A DNA stretch of 64,000 nucleotides from positions 87,337 to 151,336 of the forward strand of contig NZ_JYIW01000018.1 in NCBI RefSeq assembly GCF_000956525.1, given 5' to 3'. Of the stretch, positions 51,808 through 60,897 are shown piece after piece (the first letter of the stretch is position 1; each line of letters starts with the position of its first letter). The notes under the pieces were generated by a model. The model was not told the origin of the DNA and did no database searches. It saw only the letters and a program-made list of their open reading frames with translations. The position numbers and the translations under genes were made by a program. Source of the stretch: Microbacterium oxydans (GTDB lineage Bacteria; Actinomycetota; Actinomycetes; Actinomycetales; Microbacteriaceae).

Positions 51808-51811
<4 letters not shown>
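50945..51811 (+). CDS. Dpp/Opp-type ABC transporter ATPase 1
   Basis: A 288-residue ATPase of the OppD/DppD branch: Walker A GESGSGKSS, Q-loop MVFQEPMSALNP, signature LSGGQRQRV and Walker B LLVADEPTTALDVT. The C-terminal oligopeptide-transporter tail is short. The ATP-binding pair with the next gene powers the importer. The stop overlaps the next gene by four bases (GTGA). Confidence 0.9.
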
Positions 51812-52605
<794 letters not shown>

Positions 52606-52606
52606 C

Positions 52607-52749
52607 GGGCATTCGCGGTTCGTGCCGGCGCAAGGGCGTTCACGGTTCGTGCCGGCGTGAGGGCGTTCACAATTCAGCAAATCCGAGTGGTGAACGCCCA
52701 TACCGGTGGGAATTCGCCGCGTTCGGCACGTTCTTGCTGAACTGTGAAC
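52607..52749. repeat. Mosaic intergenic repeat with direct and inverted copies
   Basis: Two 27-base direct copies (52607-52633, 52634-52660) share GGGC(G/A)TTC(A/G)CGGTTCGTG, and a third 20-base copy (52661-52680) diverges after GGGCGTTCAC. GGGCGTTCAC recurs inverted at 52690-52699. TTGCTGAACTGTGAAC at 52734-52749 is the near-exact inverse (15 of 16) of 52665-52680. So the region can fold back in alternative ways, between the convergent ATPase and regulator genes. No gene is seen. Confidence 0.6.
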
Positions 52750-52783
52750 GGCGGTGGCTCGAGCCAGGCGGAAACCCAGCCGC

Positions 52784-54688
52784 TCAGCGCAGCTGCAGCC
52801 GGTCCCGCAGCTCGTCGAGGCGCACCGCGATGCCGATGCGGAACATGCGCTCGTCGTCGCGCCACGAGGCGCCGAGCACGTGGTCGAGTCGGTCGAGGCG
52901 CTGCAGGATCGTGTTCGTGTGGAAGTTCAACGCCCTGGCGGTGCGGGTCGGGCTGCTGTTGTGCCGCACGAACGCCCGCAGCGTGCCGAGCAGGTCGGCG
53001 CCGCGTTCCTGGTCGTACTGCCGCACGGCTCCGATCGTGTCTCGGAGGAACGCGCTGAGCGCCCGCACGTCGGTGTCGAGGATCGCCGAGTACGGCAGGA
53101 AGTCGTCGACCTGAGCCGTGACGTCGGTGAGTTCGAGCGCCGTGATGAGTCGGGCCGTGCGCATCGCCGTCTGGAACGCCTCGGGCAGCGCGCCGGACGC
53201 GGGTCGGGGGTACACGGCGGAGACCGGATGCTGCGTGGCGGCCGCCACGCGCTTGCGCAGCCGCTCGACGTCGACCGCACCGCGGTCGGCACTGTGCGCC
53301 GCCACCACGAAGCCGCGGTACTCACCCACGAGCGAACGGTCGTCGAGCTGACGGCTCAGCTCGCGCAGCGCGGTGGTCTGCTGATCGCCGGGCACCGAGA
53401 GCAGGATCAGCGAGTCGAGCGCCTGCAGGTCGACGCCGAGCCTGCGGGCCCGCCGCTCGACGTCGGAGCGGCGTTCCGGCACGTCGTCGAGCAGATCGGC
53501 GACGAGCTCGCTGCGGATGCGCAGATCGGCACCGGATGCCGCCTCCTGCTGCAGTTCGAGGAGCGCGCCGACCTGGGCTGCGCGTTCGACCGTGCGGAGG
53601 TCGACCGCGCCGAGCTCGAAGTCGCCGTCGCCGAGCAGCAGCGCGCCGAAGTGGCGGTTGCCTGCCGACAAAGCCGACACGGCGCGGACGCCGGTGCCCG
53701 GTACGGTGACGCAGTATCCGGAGCGGCGGCTCTCGTCGATCGCGGCCCGCACCGGCTCCTGCAGCGCGAGCATGCCGGGTGCGAGGGGAAGACCGGCTGC
53801 GGCGATCATCTGCTCCTGCGAGTCGATGATCGCGACGGCACGGCCGAGCGCCGATGCGAGGGTCTCGGCCACCGGTCCGAAGCCGCCGCCGGCGAGCACG
53901 GCCTGCACGAGTTCCTGGTGCACCGTGTTCGCTCTGTCGCGCTCGACGAGGTGGGCGGTGAGGTTCTCGAGGTTCCTGCGGCTCTCGTCCTCCGACTCCC
54001 GTAGCTCGTGGAGCGTGTGCGTGGTCTGCAGGATGATCGAGGCGTGGTCGGCGACGGCTGTGAGCAGCGCGACCTGGTCCGGCGTGAAGTCCCGGGCCTC
54101 GCGGTTCGCGACGAACAGCACGCCGATCACATCGTCGGAGGTCACCATCGGCACGCCGAGCAACGACACCAGGCCCTCGGATGACACGGCGTCATCGATG
54201 CCGGAGTCGTGTCGTTCGGTGGCGTACGCCGAGTAGTCGGACACCCAGTGCGGCATCCGCGACTCGACGACGACGCTCGCGAGGCCTCGTCCTGGCGGGA
54301 CTCGGAGGGTCTGGAACGACGCGCTCACCGAGCCGCTCGTCTCCCGCACGCGCAGCTCGCGGGTGTCGGGGTCGAACTCCGACAGGTACGCGAGGTCGAC
54401 GCCCATCATGGTGTGCGCTCGTTGCACGAGCCGGGCGAGCACGGCGTCGCTGTCGCGCAGCTCGGCGAGCTCGCGGGCGCTGGAGAACAGGGCGGAGAGC
54501 TCGTGCTCGCGCCGCCGCAACCGGGAGATCTCGCGCTGCGACCGGTGCACTCGTTCGGCGATCTCGGCGGCGTCGTGCTCGGTGGCGCCCAGCTGCATCA
54601 GGGCGTCGCTGACCGCGGTCGGTCCGACCAGGTCGCTGTCGTGCGCTGCGTCGAGCAGCGTCGCGATCGCGGCGGAATCGCGGCTCAT
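52784..54688 (-). CDS. GAF-domain PucR-type regulator
   Basis: A 634-residue regulator. Residues 1-70 form a helical region (GATEHDAAEIAERVHRSQRE), then a GAF domain (about 75-235, GLVSLLGVPMVTSDDVIGVLFVAN), a coiled helix, a second sensory part (about 270-400) and a PucR C-terminal HTH at about 575-625 (FVRHNSSPTRTARALNFHTN then TILQRLDRLDHVLG). GCAGAAGGAG precedes the ATG at 54688. It is divergent from the HMG-CoA reductase operon and convergent with the importer genes, so it is the likely activator of both. Confidence 0.85.
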   Translation of the reverse strand: MSRDSAAIATLLDAAHDSDLVGPTAVSDALMQLGATEHDAAEIAERVHRSQREISRLRRREHELSALFSSARELAELRDSDAVLARLVQRAHTMMGVDLAYLSEFDPDTRELRVRETSGSVSASFQTLRVPPGRGLASVVVESRMPHWVSDYSAYATERHDSGIDDAVSSEGLVSLLGVPMVTSDDVIGVLFVANREARDFTPDQVALLTAVADHASIILQTTHTLHELRESEDESRRNLENLTAHLVERDRANTVHQELVQAVLAGGGFGPVAETLASALGRAVAIIDSQEQMIAAAGLPLAPGMLALQEPVRAAIDESRRSGYCVTVPGTGVRAVSALSAGNRHFGALLLGDGDFELGAVDLRTVERAAQVGALLELQQEAASGADLRIRSELVADLLDDVPERRSDVERRARRLGVDLQALDSLILLSVPGDQQTTALRELSRQLDDRSLVGEYRGFVVAAHSADRGAVDVERLRKRVAAATQHPVSAVYPRPASGALPEAFQTAMRTARLITALELTDVTAQVDDFLPYSAILDTDVRALSAFLRDTIGAVRQYDQERGADLLGTLRAFVRHNSSPTRTARALNFHTNTILQRLDRLDHVLGASWRDDERMFRIGIAVRLDELRDRLQLR

Positions 54689-54741
54689 GAGAGCTCCTTC
54701 TGCGTTCGGGGGCGCTGGAGAGCGGGGTGCCTTCAGTGTCG

Positions 54742-54771
54742 AGCATGCGGGACGGCGAGAGGGTGTGTCAA
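54742..54771 (-). promoter_or_regulatory. Possible promoter of the GAF/PucR regulator gene
   Basis: On the minus strand a perfect TTGACA (54771-54766) is followed after 18 bases by CATGCT (54747-54742). The -35 is convincing, the -10 weak, which would suit an activator-dependent or autoregulated gene. The rest of the 207-base divergent region holds CCGCC-CATCGCT-GGCGG (54805-54821) as another candidate site. Confidence 0.35.
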
Positions 54772-54895
54772 TCGCATACACCGTGTGCTGTTCGCTGAGT
54801 GATCCGCCCATCGCTGGCGGAGGGAGCCGCTTCTAGTGTCGTCCTAGAGCCGCGGCGCCGATGATCCGGTCACCGCCAGTCAAGGAAGGTCGCCG

Positions 54896-56176
54896 ATGAC
54901 GATCAACAGCCGAATCTCAGGTCTGCGCGACCACACCCCGGAGGAGCGACTCGCTCTCGTCGCAGAGGGAGCAGGCCTGGACCCGGCGTCGCTCGATGCG
55001 CTGCAGCCGCACGCCGGCCTCTCGCTCGCGCAGGCCGACCACATGATCGAGAACGTCGTCGGCGTCATCGGCATCCCGGTCGGCGTCGCGACGAACTTCC
55101 GCATCGACGGCCTGGACCGACTGATCCCGATGGCCACGGAAGAGCCGAGCGTCGTCGCCGCCGCCTCGAACGCCGCACGCATGGCCCGCGGGCATGGAGG
55201 CTTCACCACCTCGTACACGGGCGATGTGATGATCGCCCAGATCCAGGTGCTCGACGCGATCGACCCGCACGGCACCCGGTTCGCGCTGCTCGAGGCGCGC
55301 GACGAGCTGCTGGCACTCGCGAACGAGCAGGACCCGGTGCTCGTCTCGTTCGGCGGCGGCGCCGTCGACATCTCGGTGCGAGTGCTGCCGACCCGAGCGG
55401 GCGTGCAGGTGATCCTGCACCTGCACGTCGACGTGCGCGACGCGATGGGCGCCAACGCGGTGAACACCATGGCCGAGGCGATCGCCCCTCGCATCGCCGA
55501 GCTCGCCGGCACCCGAACGCTGCTGCGAATCCTCACCAACAAGGCAGAGCTGCGATTGACCAGGGCCCGCGCGGTGTTCGACGCAGAGATGCTCGGCGGC
55601 GCGCAGGTCGTCGACGACATCGTCGCGGCCAGCGCCTTCGCCGAGGCCGACGCGTACCGGGCGGCCACGCACAACAAGGGCATCATGAACGGCATCACCG
55701 CTGTCGTGCTCGCCACCGGCAACGACACCAGAGCCGTCGAGTCGGGTTGCCACTCGCACGCAGCGCGGCACGGCGGCTACACCGCGCTGTCGCAGTTCGA
55801 GAAGGATGCCGACGGCAACCTCGTCGGCACGCTCGAGGTGCCGCTCGCGGTCGGCCTCGTCGGTGGGGCGACCCGCGCGCACCCGACGGCGCAGGCCTCG
55901 GTGCGGCTGCTCGGCGTCGAGACCGCCCGCGAACTCGCGAGCATCATCGCCTCGGTCGGACTCGCGCAGAACCTCGCCGCCTGCCGTGCGCTCGCCGCCG
56001 AAGGCATCCAACGCGGCCACATGACCCTGCACGCCCGCACGATCGCCGCGAGCGCCGGCGCAGAGGTCGATGAGATCGGCGAGGTCGCTGCACGCATCGT
56101 CGCCGAGCGTCGCATCCGCGTCGAGTTCGCCCGCGAGGTCCTCGCCGAGCTGCGGGCAGAGAAGACCTCGGCATGA
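54896..56176 (+). CDS. mvaA: Hydroxymethylglutaryl-CoA reductase, probably degradative
   Basis: A 426-residue class II-type HMG-CoA reductase without a membrane anchor. It has ENVVGVIGIPVG (52-63), DAMGANAVNT (182-191), HNKGIMNGI with the catalytic Lys about 261, TGNDTRAVES and the catalytic His about 379 in TLHARTI. In Pseudomonas mevalonii this enzyme oxidises mevalonate to HMG-CoA in an operon with HMG-CoA lyase; here, too, the lyase follows with a start-stop overlap. That arrangement favours catabolism over isoprenoid synthesis. It heads the long operon reading to the right edge. Confidence 0.88.
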   Translation: MTINSRISGLRDHTPEERLALVAEGAGLDPASLDALQPHAGLSLAQADHMIENVVGVIGIPVGVATNFRIDGLDRLIPMATEEPSVVAAASNAARMARGHGGFTTSYTGDVMIAQIQVLDAIDPHGTRFALLEARDELLALANEQDPVLVSFGGGAVDISVRVLPTRAGVQVILHLHVDVRDAMGANAVNTMAEAIAPRIAELAGTRTLLRILTNKAELRLTRARAVFDAEMLGGAQVVDDIVAASAFAEADAYRAATHNKGIMNGITAVVLATGNDTRAVESGCHSHAARHGGYTALSQFEKDADGNLVGTLEVPLAVGLVGGATRAHPTAQASVRLLGVETARELASIIASVGLAQNLAACRALAAEGIQRGHMTLHARTIAASAGAEVDEIGEVAARIVAERRIRVEFAREVLAELRAEKTSA

Positions 56177-57168
56177 GCGCCCTGCCCTCGCCGAGGGTCG
56201 AGCCGGAGGCGGGACTCCCGACGCGCGTCACCGTCTACGAGGTCGGCCCCCGCGACGGCCTGCAGGCCGAGACCGACATCATCCCCAGCTCGGTCAAGGC
56301 GGAGCTCTGCCGGCGGCTGTATGCGGCGGGTTCACGAGACCTCGAGATCACGAGCTTCGTGCCGCCGACCTGGGTGCCGCAGCTCGCGGATGCCGCCCAG
56401 GTGGTCGCCGACGTCGAGGTGCCGTCCGGTGCACGTGCGGTCGCGCTCGTGCCGAACCTCCGAGGACTCGAGCGCGCGATCGAGGCGGGCGTGCGCGAGG
56501 TCGCCGTCGTGGTGAGCGCGACCGAGTCCTTCGCGAAGGCCAACCTGAACACCACGAGGGCCGGCGCGATCGATCGGGCGGTCGAGGTGATCGCCGCGGC
56601 CGGCGCACAGGGCATCCCGGTGCGCGGGTACGTGTCGATGGCGTTCGGCGACCCGTGGGAGGGACAGGTCGACACGGCATCCGTCACCTCGGCCGCTGCC
56701 GAGCTGCACGCCGCCGGCGCCAGGACGATCGCGCTCGGCGACACGATCGGCGTGTCGACACCGGGGCTCACGACCCGCGTCGTGAACGAGACGCTCGCAG
56801 CGGGCATCCCGCTCGACGGCATCGCCCTGCACCTGCACGACACCTACGGACAGTCGCTCGCGAATGTGCTCGCGGCGCTCAGGCTCGGCGTCGCGGAGTT
56901 CGACGCCTCGGTCGGCGGGCTGGGTCGCTGCCCCTACGCGAAGGGCGCGACCGGTAATCTCGCGACGGAGGACCTGGTGTGGATGCTGCACGGTCTCGGC
57001 ATCGAGACCGGACTCGACCTCGGCGCTCTCGCGGCGACGACGGAGTGGCTCTCCCGTGTCCGCGGCACCCGTGCACCGTCGAACGTGGCGCGAGCGCTCG
57101 CCGCCGCAGGACTCGACACCGCAGAACCAGGCAGGCCCGAACCCGCACAGAAGGCAGCGACCGCATGA
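56173..57168 (+). CDS. mvaB: Hydroxymethylglutaryl-CoA lyase
   Basis: A 331-residue HMGL-like TIM-barrel protein. The N-terminal VGPRDGLQAE holds the metal-binding Asp and Arg, and the family signature GGLGRCPYAKGATGNLATED has the catalytic Cys at about 253. It cleaves HMG-CoA into acetyl-CoA and acetoacetate. It overlaps mvaA by four bases and the CoA-transferase gene by four bases. A related family (isopropylmalate-type) is excluded by the GLG-CPYA signature. Confidence 0.88.
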   Translation: MSALPSPRVEPEAGLPTRVTVYEVGPRDGLQAETDIIPSSVKAELCRRLYAAGSRDLEITSFVPPTWVPQLADAAQVVADVEVPSGARAVALVPNLRGLERAIEAGVREVAVVVSATESFAKANLNTTRAGAIDRAVEVIAAAGAQGIPVRGYVSMAFGDPWEGQVDTASVTSAAAELHAAGARTIALGDTIGVSTPGLTTRVVNETLAAGIPLDGIALHLHDTYGQSLANVLAALRLGVAEFDASVGGLGRCPYAKGATGNLATEDLVWMLHGLGIETGLDLGALAATTEWLSRVRGTRAPSNVARALAAAGLDTAEPGRPEPAQKAATA

Positions 57169-58394
57169 CCGACTTCCCGCTTCCCGCTCCCGGTGCGCTC
57201 GCCGGGGTCACGGTGCTCGACCTCTCCCGCGTGCTCGCCGGGCCCTATGCCGCTCAGATGCTCGCCGACCTCGGTGCCACCGTCATCAAGATCGAGAACC
57301 CGCGCGATCCCGACGTCTCGCGCGGCTTCCCGCCGTACCTGACGCACGGCGACGAGGAGTTCAGCGCGTATTACGCGCAGTACAACCGCGGCAAGCTCGG
57401 TGTCGGACTCGACCTCTCCAGCCCCGAGGGTGTCGAGGTGCTGAAGGATCTGGTGCGCTCGGCCGACGTGCTCGTCGAGAACTTCCGTCCTGGCACGATG
57501 GCCAAGCTCGGCGTCGGGTGGGACGTGCTGCACGAGATCAACCCGAGGCTCGTCTACACCGCGATCTCGGGCTACGGCCACACCGGCTCGCGCACCCGTC
57601 GCCCGGCGTTCGACAACACGGCGCAGGCCGCTGGCGGGCTGTGGTCGATGAACGGGTATCCGGATCAGCCGCCGGTGCGCGTCGGCGTCACGATCGGCGA
57701 CGTCTCGGCGACCCTGTTCGCGGTGATCGGCACGCTCGCAGCGCTCCGGCACGCCGAGGCCACCGGCGAGGGCCAGCTGGTCGACGTCGCGCAGGTCGAC
57801 AGCATCCTCGCGCTCACCGAGACGGCGGTCGTCGACTACACGGTCACAGGGAAGGTCGCGACGCCCGCGGGCAACGAGCATGCCTGGGTGCGGCCGTACG
57901 AACTGTTCGACTGTGCAGACGGCCAGGTGTTCTTCGGCGCCTACACCGACAAGCTCTGGAACGCGAGCTGCGACCTGTTCGGCACGCCGGAGCACAAGGC
58001 CGACCCCGAGATCGACACCATGCGCAAGCGGTTCGACGAGGCGGTGTACCAGCGCCGGGTGAAGCCGATCGTGGCCGGCTGGCTCGCCGACCGCACCAAG
58101 GCCGAGCTCGAGGAGCTCGCCGGCGACGTGGTGCCGCTGACCGCGGTGAAGACGATCGCCGAGGTCGTCGACGATCCCGGCACCGCCGAGCGCGACATGA
58201 TCGTCGAGGCCGACTACGGCGACCTCGGCGTGCTGCGCATGTTCGGTCAGCCGATCAAGCTCTCCGCGACCCCGGCGAACCCCGGCCGCATCGCGAACCG
58301 TCTCGGCGAGCACGCCGATCAGGTGCTCGCCGACCTCGCCGGCTACGACGCCGATCGCATCGCCGAGCTCCGTGCCGCGGGTGTGCTGCCGTGA
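57165..58394 (+). CDS. Class III CoA transferase (CaiB/BaiF family)
   Basis: A 409-residue CoA transferase: GVTVLDLSRVLAGPYAAQM, LGATVIKIENP, and the catalytic Asp at about 179 in GVTIGDVSA. Enzymes of this family move CoA from a donor thioester to a carboxylic acid. Here it could activate HMG, mevalonate, anhydromevalonate or acetoacetate. It overlaps both neighbours by four bases. Confidence 0.88.
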   Translation: MTDFPLPAPGALAGVTVLDLSRVLAGPYAAQMLADLGATVIKIENPRDPDVSRGFPPYLTHGDEEFSAYYAQYNRGKLGVGLDLSSPEGVEVLKDLVRSADVLVENFRPGTMAKLGVGWDVLHEINPRLVYTAISGYGHTGSRTRRPAFDNTAQAAGGLWSMNGYPDQPPVRVGVTIGDVSATLFAVIGTLAALRHAEATGEGQLVDVAQVDSILALTETAVVDYTVTGKVATPAGNEHAWVRPYELFDCADGQVFFGAYTDKLWNASCDLFGTPEHKADPEIDTMRKRFDEAVYQRRVKPIVAGWLADRTKAELEELAGDVVPLTAVKTIAEVVDDPGTAERDMIVEADYGDLGVLRMFGQPIKLSATPANPGRIANRLGEHADQVLADLAGYDADRIAELRAAGVLP

Positions 58395-59215
58395 GCGTCG
58401 TCCGCACCGAGCCCGTGCTCGCCTCGACCGTCGAGGCGTACCGCGGCACCTTCGCCGCCGGAGAGCAGACGCGTGAGCGCGGCGCCGAGCTCCCCGCCGG
58501 CTGGGAGGGGCTGCTGTTCCCGTTCGCCGCGGCGCTCGCCGACCTGCGCGCCGACGGCACGCCGGCCCGAGACGGCGTGATTCCCGAGATCGACCTGCCG
58601 CGACGCATGTACGCCGGGGAGACGACCGAGTTCCTGCGCCCGCTGCACGTGGGCGATGAGGTCGTGCAGACCACGAGCCTCGGCGAGGTCGTCGAGAAGG
58701 ACGGCTCTCGTGGCCGGCTCGTGTTCGTCGACGTGGTGCGCGAGTACGCGGTCGACGGCGAGACCGCGATCCGCAGCGTGTGGCACGACGTGTTCCTCGA
58801 GGCGGTGGATCCGGATGCTCCGGTGCGGCCGCCGAAGACGGATCCGGATGCCGCGGCCACCGCCGACTGGACCGATGAAGTCACCCTCGATGCGCGTCAG
58901 CTGTTCCGCTTCTCGGCGCTGACCTTCAACTCCCACCTGATCCACTACGACCGCGCCTGGGCGCGCGACGTCGAGGGGCTGCCCGACCTGCTCGTGCACG
59001 GACCGCTCAGCCGGATCCTGCTCATGGACGCCGCGCGGCGGCACGAACCCGGCCGTCGCCCGGCCCGCCTCGTGGTGCGGGCCATCGCCCCGGTGCTCGT
59101 CGATCGTCCGATCCGTCTGGCCGGGCGCACCGAGGGCGACGTCACGGTGGTCACCGCGCTCGACGCCGCCGATGTCGTGCTCGCCACGGCTGAGATCACC
59201 TGGAGCCGACCATGA
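58391..59215 (+). CDS. MaoC/FAS1-like CoA-ester hydratase
   Basis: A 274-residue double hot-dog protein similar to mesaconyl-C4-CoA / itaconyl-CoA / methylfumaryl-CoA hydratases. The N-terminal hot-dog (about 60-140) has the RRMYAGETTEFLRPLHVGD landmark, and the C-terminal one (about 170-272) has SALTFNSHLIHYDRAWARDV, which holds the hydratase His and Asn, then LVHGPL. It adds water to, or removes it from, a branched enoyl-CoA, for example anhydromevalonyl-CoA or 3-methylglutaconyl-CoA in this context. GTG start within the previous stop. Confidence 0.8.
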   Translation: MSVVRTEPVLASTVEAYRGTFAAGEQTRERGAELPAGWEGLLFPFAAALADLRADGTPARDGVIPEIDLPRRMYAGETTEFLRPLHVGDEVVQTTSLGEVVEKDGSRGRLVFVDVVREYAVDGETAIRSVWHDVFLEAVDPDAPVRPPKTDPDAAATADWTDEVTLDARQLFRFSALTFNSHLIHYDRAWARDVEGLPDLLVHGPLSRILLMDAARRHEPGRRPARLVVRAIAPVLVDRPIRLAGRTEGDVTVVTALDAADVVLATAEITWSRP

Positions 59216-59850
59216 GGCACGCAGCCGAGTACGCATTCGATGATGTCGACGGCATCCGTTCACTCGTGCGCGACAACCCCTGGGGCACGATCATCAGCTT
59301 CGTGCCGGGGAAGGGTCTCGTCGCCTCGCACTACCCGCTCCTGCTCGAGGAGGACACCGACGGCATCGTGCTCGTGAGCCATGTCGGCAGGCCCGATGAG
59401 CGACTGCACGAACTCGGTGCGCACGAGCTGATGGTGATCGTGTACGGCCCGCAGGGCTACGTCTCGCCGAGCTGGTACGACACCTCACCGGCGGTGCCGA
59501 CGTGGAACTTCGCGGTCGCCCACCTGTACGGCACCCCCGAGATACTCTCGGACGAGGAGAACCTGCAGGTGCTGGACCGCCTGGTCGCACACTTCGAGAA
59601 CCCGCTGCCGGAACCGTTCCTGATGCATCAGACCCTGGAGAACACCGCCTACGCCGAGCGGATCGTGCACGGCACGGTCGGCTTCCGGCTGCGGGTCGAC
59701 CGGTTCGAGGCGAAGGAGAAGATGAGTCAGGACAAGCCGGTCGAGGTCGTCGACCGCGTGATCGAGGCGCTCGGCGAACCGGGCCCGTACCAGAACCCCG
59801 CACTGGCCGCGCGCATGGCGCGGGTGCACGGAAGAGAGCAGGACGCATGA
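59212..59850 (+). CDS. PaiB-like FMN-binding split-barrel protein
   Basis: A 212-residue protein of the PaiB family: DDVDGIRSLVRDNPWGTIIS, SHYPLLLEED, GYVSPSWY, VPTWNFAVAHLYG and the C-terminal KEKMSQDKP. PaiB was described as a negative regulator of protease synthesis, but the fold binds FMN and resembles pyridoxamine-phosphate-oxidase-like flavoenzymes. Embedded by four-base overlaps between a hydratase and ornithine cyclodeaminase, it more likely is an enzyme of the pathway, such as a reductase, than a regulator. Confidence 0.75.
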   Translation: MRHAAEYAFDDVDGIRSLVRDNPWGTIISFVPGKGLVASHYPLLLEEDTDGIVLVSHVGRPDERLHELGAHELMVIVYGPQGYVSPSWYDTSPAVPTWNFAVAHLYGTPEILSDEENLQVLDRLVAHFENPLPEPFLMHQTLENTAYAERIVHGTVGFRLRVDRFEAKEKMSQDKPVEVVDRVIEALGEPGPYQNPALAARMARVHGREQDA

Positions 59851-60875
59851 CCGCCTTCGTGGGAGTCACCGACATGGTGACCTGGATCGCCAGGCACGGC
59901 GCCGAGACGATCATGGCCGAGATGGCCGACACGATCGAGGCCGACTTCCGTCGCTGGGAGTCCTTCGACAAGAGCGAGCGGGTCGCCAACCACACCCCGT
60001 TCGGTGTGATCGAGCTGATGCCCATCAGCGACCCCGACCTGTACGCCTTCAAGTACGTCAACGGGCACCCCTTCAACCCGGTCCGCGGCTTCCAGACCGT
60101 GACGGCGTTCGGTGTGCTCGCCGACGTGCACAACGGCTACCCCGTGTTCCTCGCCGAGATGACCTTGCTCACCGCGCTCCGTACCGCCGCGACCTCGGCC
60201 ATGGTCGCCCGCACGCTCGCCCGACCCGACTCGCAGGTGATGGCGATGATCGGCGCCGGCAGTCAGGCGGAGTTCCAGGCGCTCGCGTTCCGGGCGGTGC
60301 TGGGCATCCGCACGCTGCGCGTGTACGACGTCGACGAGGCGGCATCCGCCAAGCTCGTGCGCAACCTCGCACCGCGCGGGTTCGAGGTCACGGTGTGCGC
60401 GTCGGCATCCGAGGCTGCGGCCGGCGCCGACATCGTCACGACCTGCACGGCCGACAAGGCCGTCGCGCAGGTGCTGACGGATGCGGATGTCGCACCAGGC
60501 ATGCACATCAACACGATCGGCGGCGACTGCCCGGGAAAGACCGAGCTCGACCCGCGGATCCTCGAGCGCGGCCCGGTGTTCGTCGAATACACGCCGCAGA
60601 CCCGCATCGAGGGCGAGATCCAGAACGTCGCCCCCGACTTCCCGGTGACCGAGTTCTGGCGGGTGCTGAACGGCCTCGACGACGGCCGCACGTCGCCGGA
60701 GCAGATCACGATCTTCGACTCCGTCGGCTTCGCGATCGAGGACTTCTCGGCGCTGCGGCACCTGCGCGCGAGCGTCGCCGGCACCGAGCTCTCCCGCGAG
60801 ATCGACCTGGTCGCCGCTCCCGAGGATCCGAAGGATCTGTTCGGCTTCACGACCGTCCCCGTCCCCGTCGCCTGA
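59847..60875 (+). CDS. Ornithine cyclodeaminase
   Basis: A 342-residue OCD/mu-crystallin-family protein close to the true ornithine cyclodeaminase of pseudomonads: YAFKYVNGHPFN holds the substrate-binding Lys, MTLLTALRTAATSA and GAGSQAEFQ bind NAD, and GGDCPGKTELDP, VEYTPQTRIEGEIQ and FDSVGFAIEDFSALR match the OCD-specific blocks, with the catalytic Asp in FDSVG. It turns L-ornithine into L-proline and ammonia. It overlaps the PaiB-like gene and is followed after 22 bases by amidohydrolase 1. Confidence 0.85.
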   Translation: MTAFVGVTDMVTWIARHGAETIMAEMADTIEADFRRWESFDKSERVANHTPFGVIELMPISDPDLYAFKYVNGHPFNPVRGFQTVTAFGVLADVHNGYPVFLAEMTLLTALRTAATSAMVARTLARPDSQVMAMIGAGSQAEFQALAFRAVLGIRTLRVYDVDEAASAKLVRNLAPRGFEVTVCASASEAAAGADIVTTCTADKAVAQVLTDADVAPGMHINTIGGDCPGKTELDPRILERGPVFVEYTPQTRIEGEIQNVAPDFPVTEFWRVLNGLDDGRTSPEQITIFDSVGFAIEDFSALRHLRASVAGTELSREIDLVAAPEDPKDLFGFTTVPVPVA

Positions 60876-60897
60876 CCCGTCGCCCGACCGGAGCACC

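Noticed and set aside
54896..57168. HMG-CoA reductase as part of isoprenoid biosynthesis
   Set aside because: The gene is coupled to HMG-CoA lyase and CoA-ester enzymes, and no mevalonate kinase, phosphomevalonate kinase, diphosphomevalonate decarboxylase or HMG-CoA synthase is nearby.
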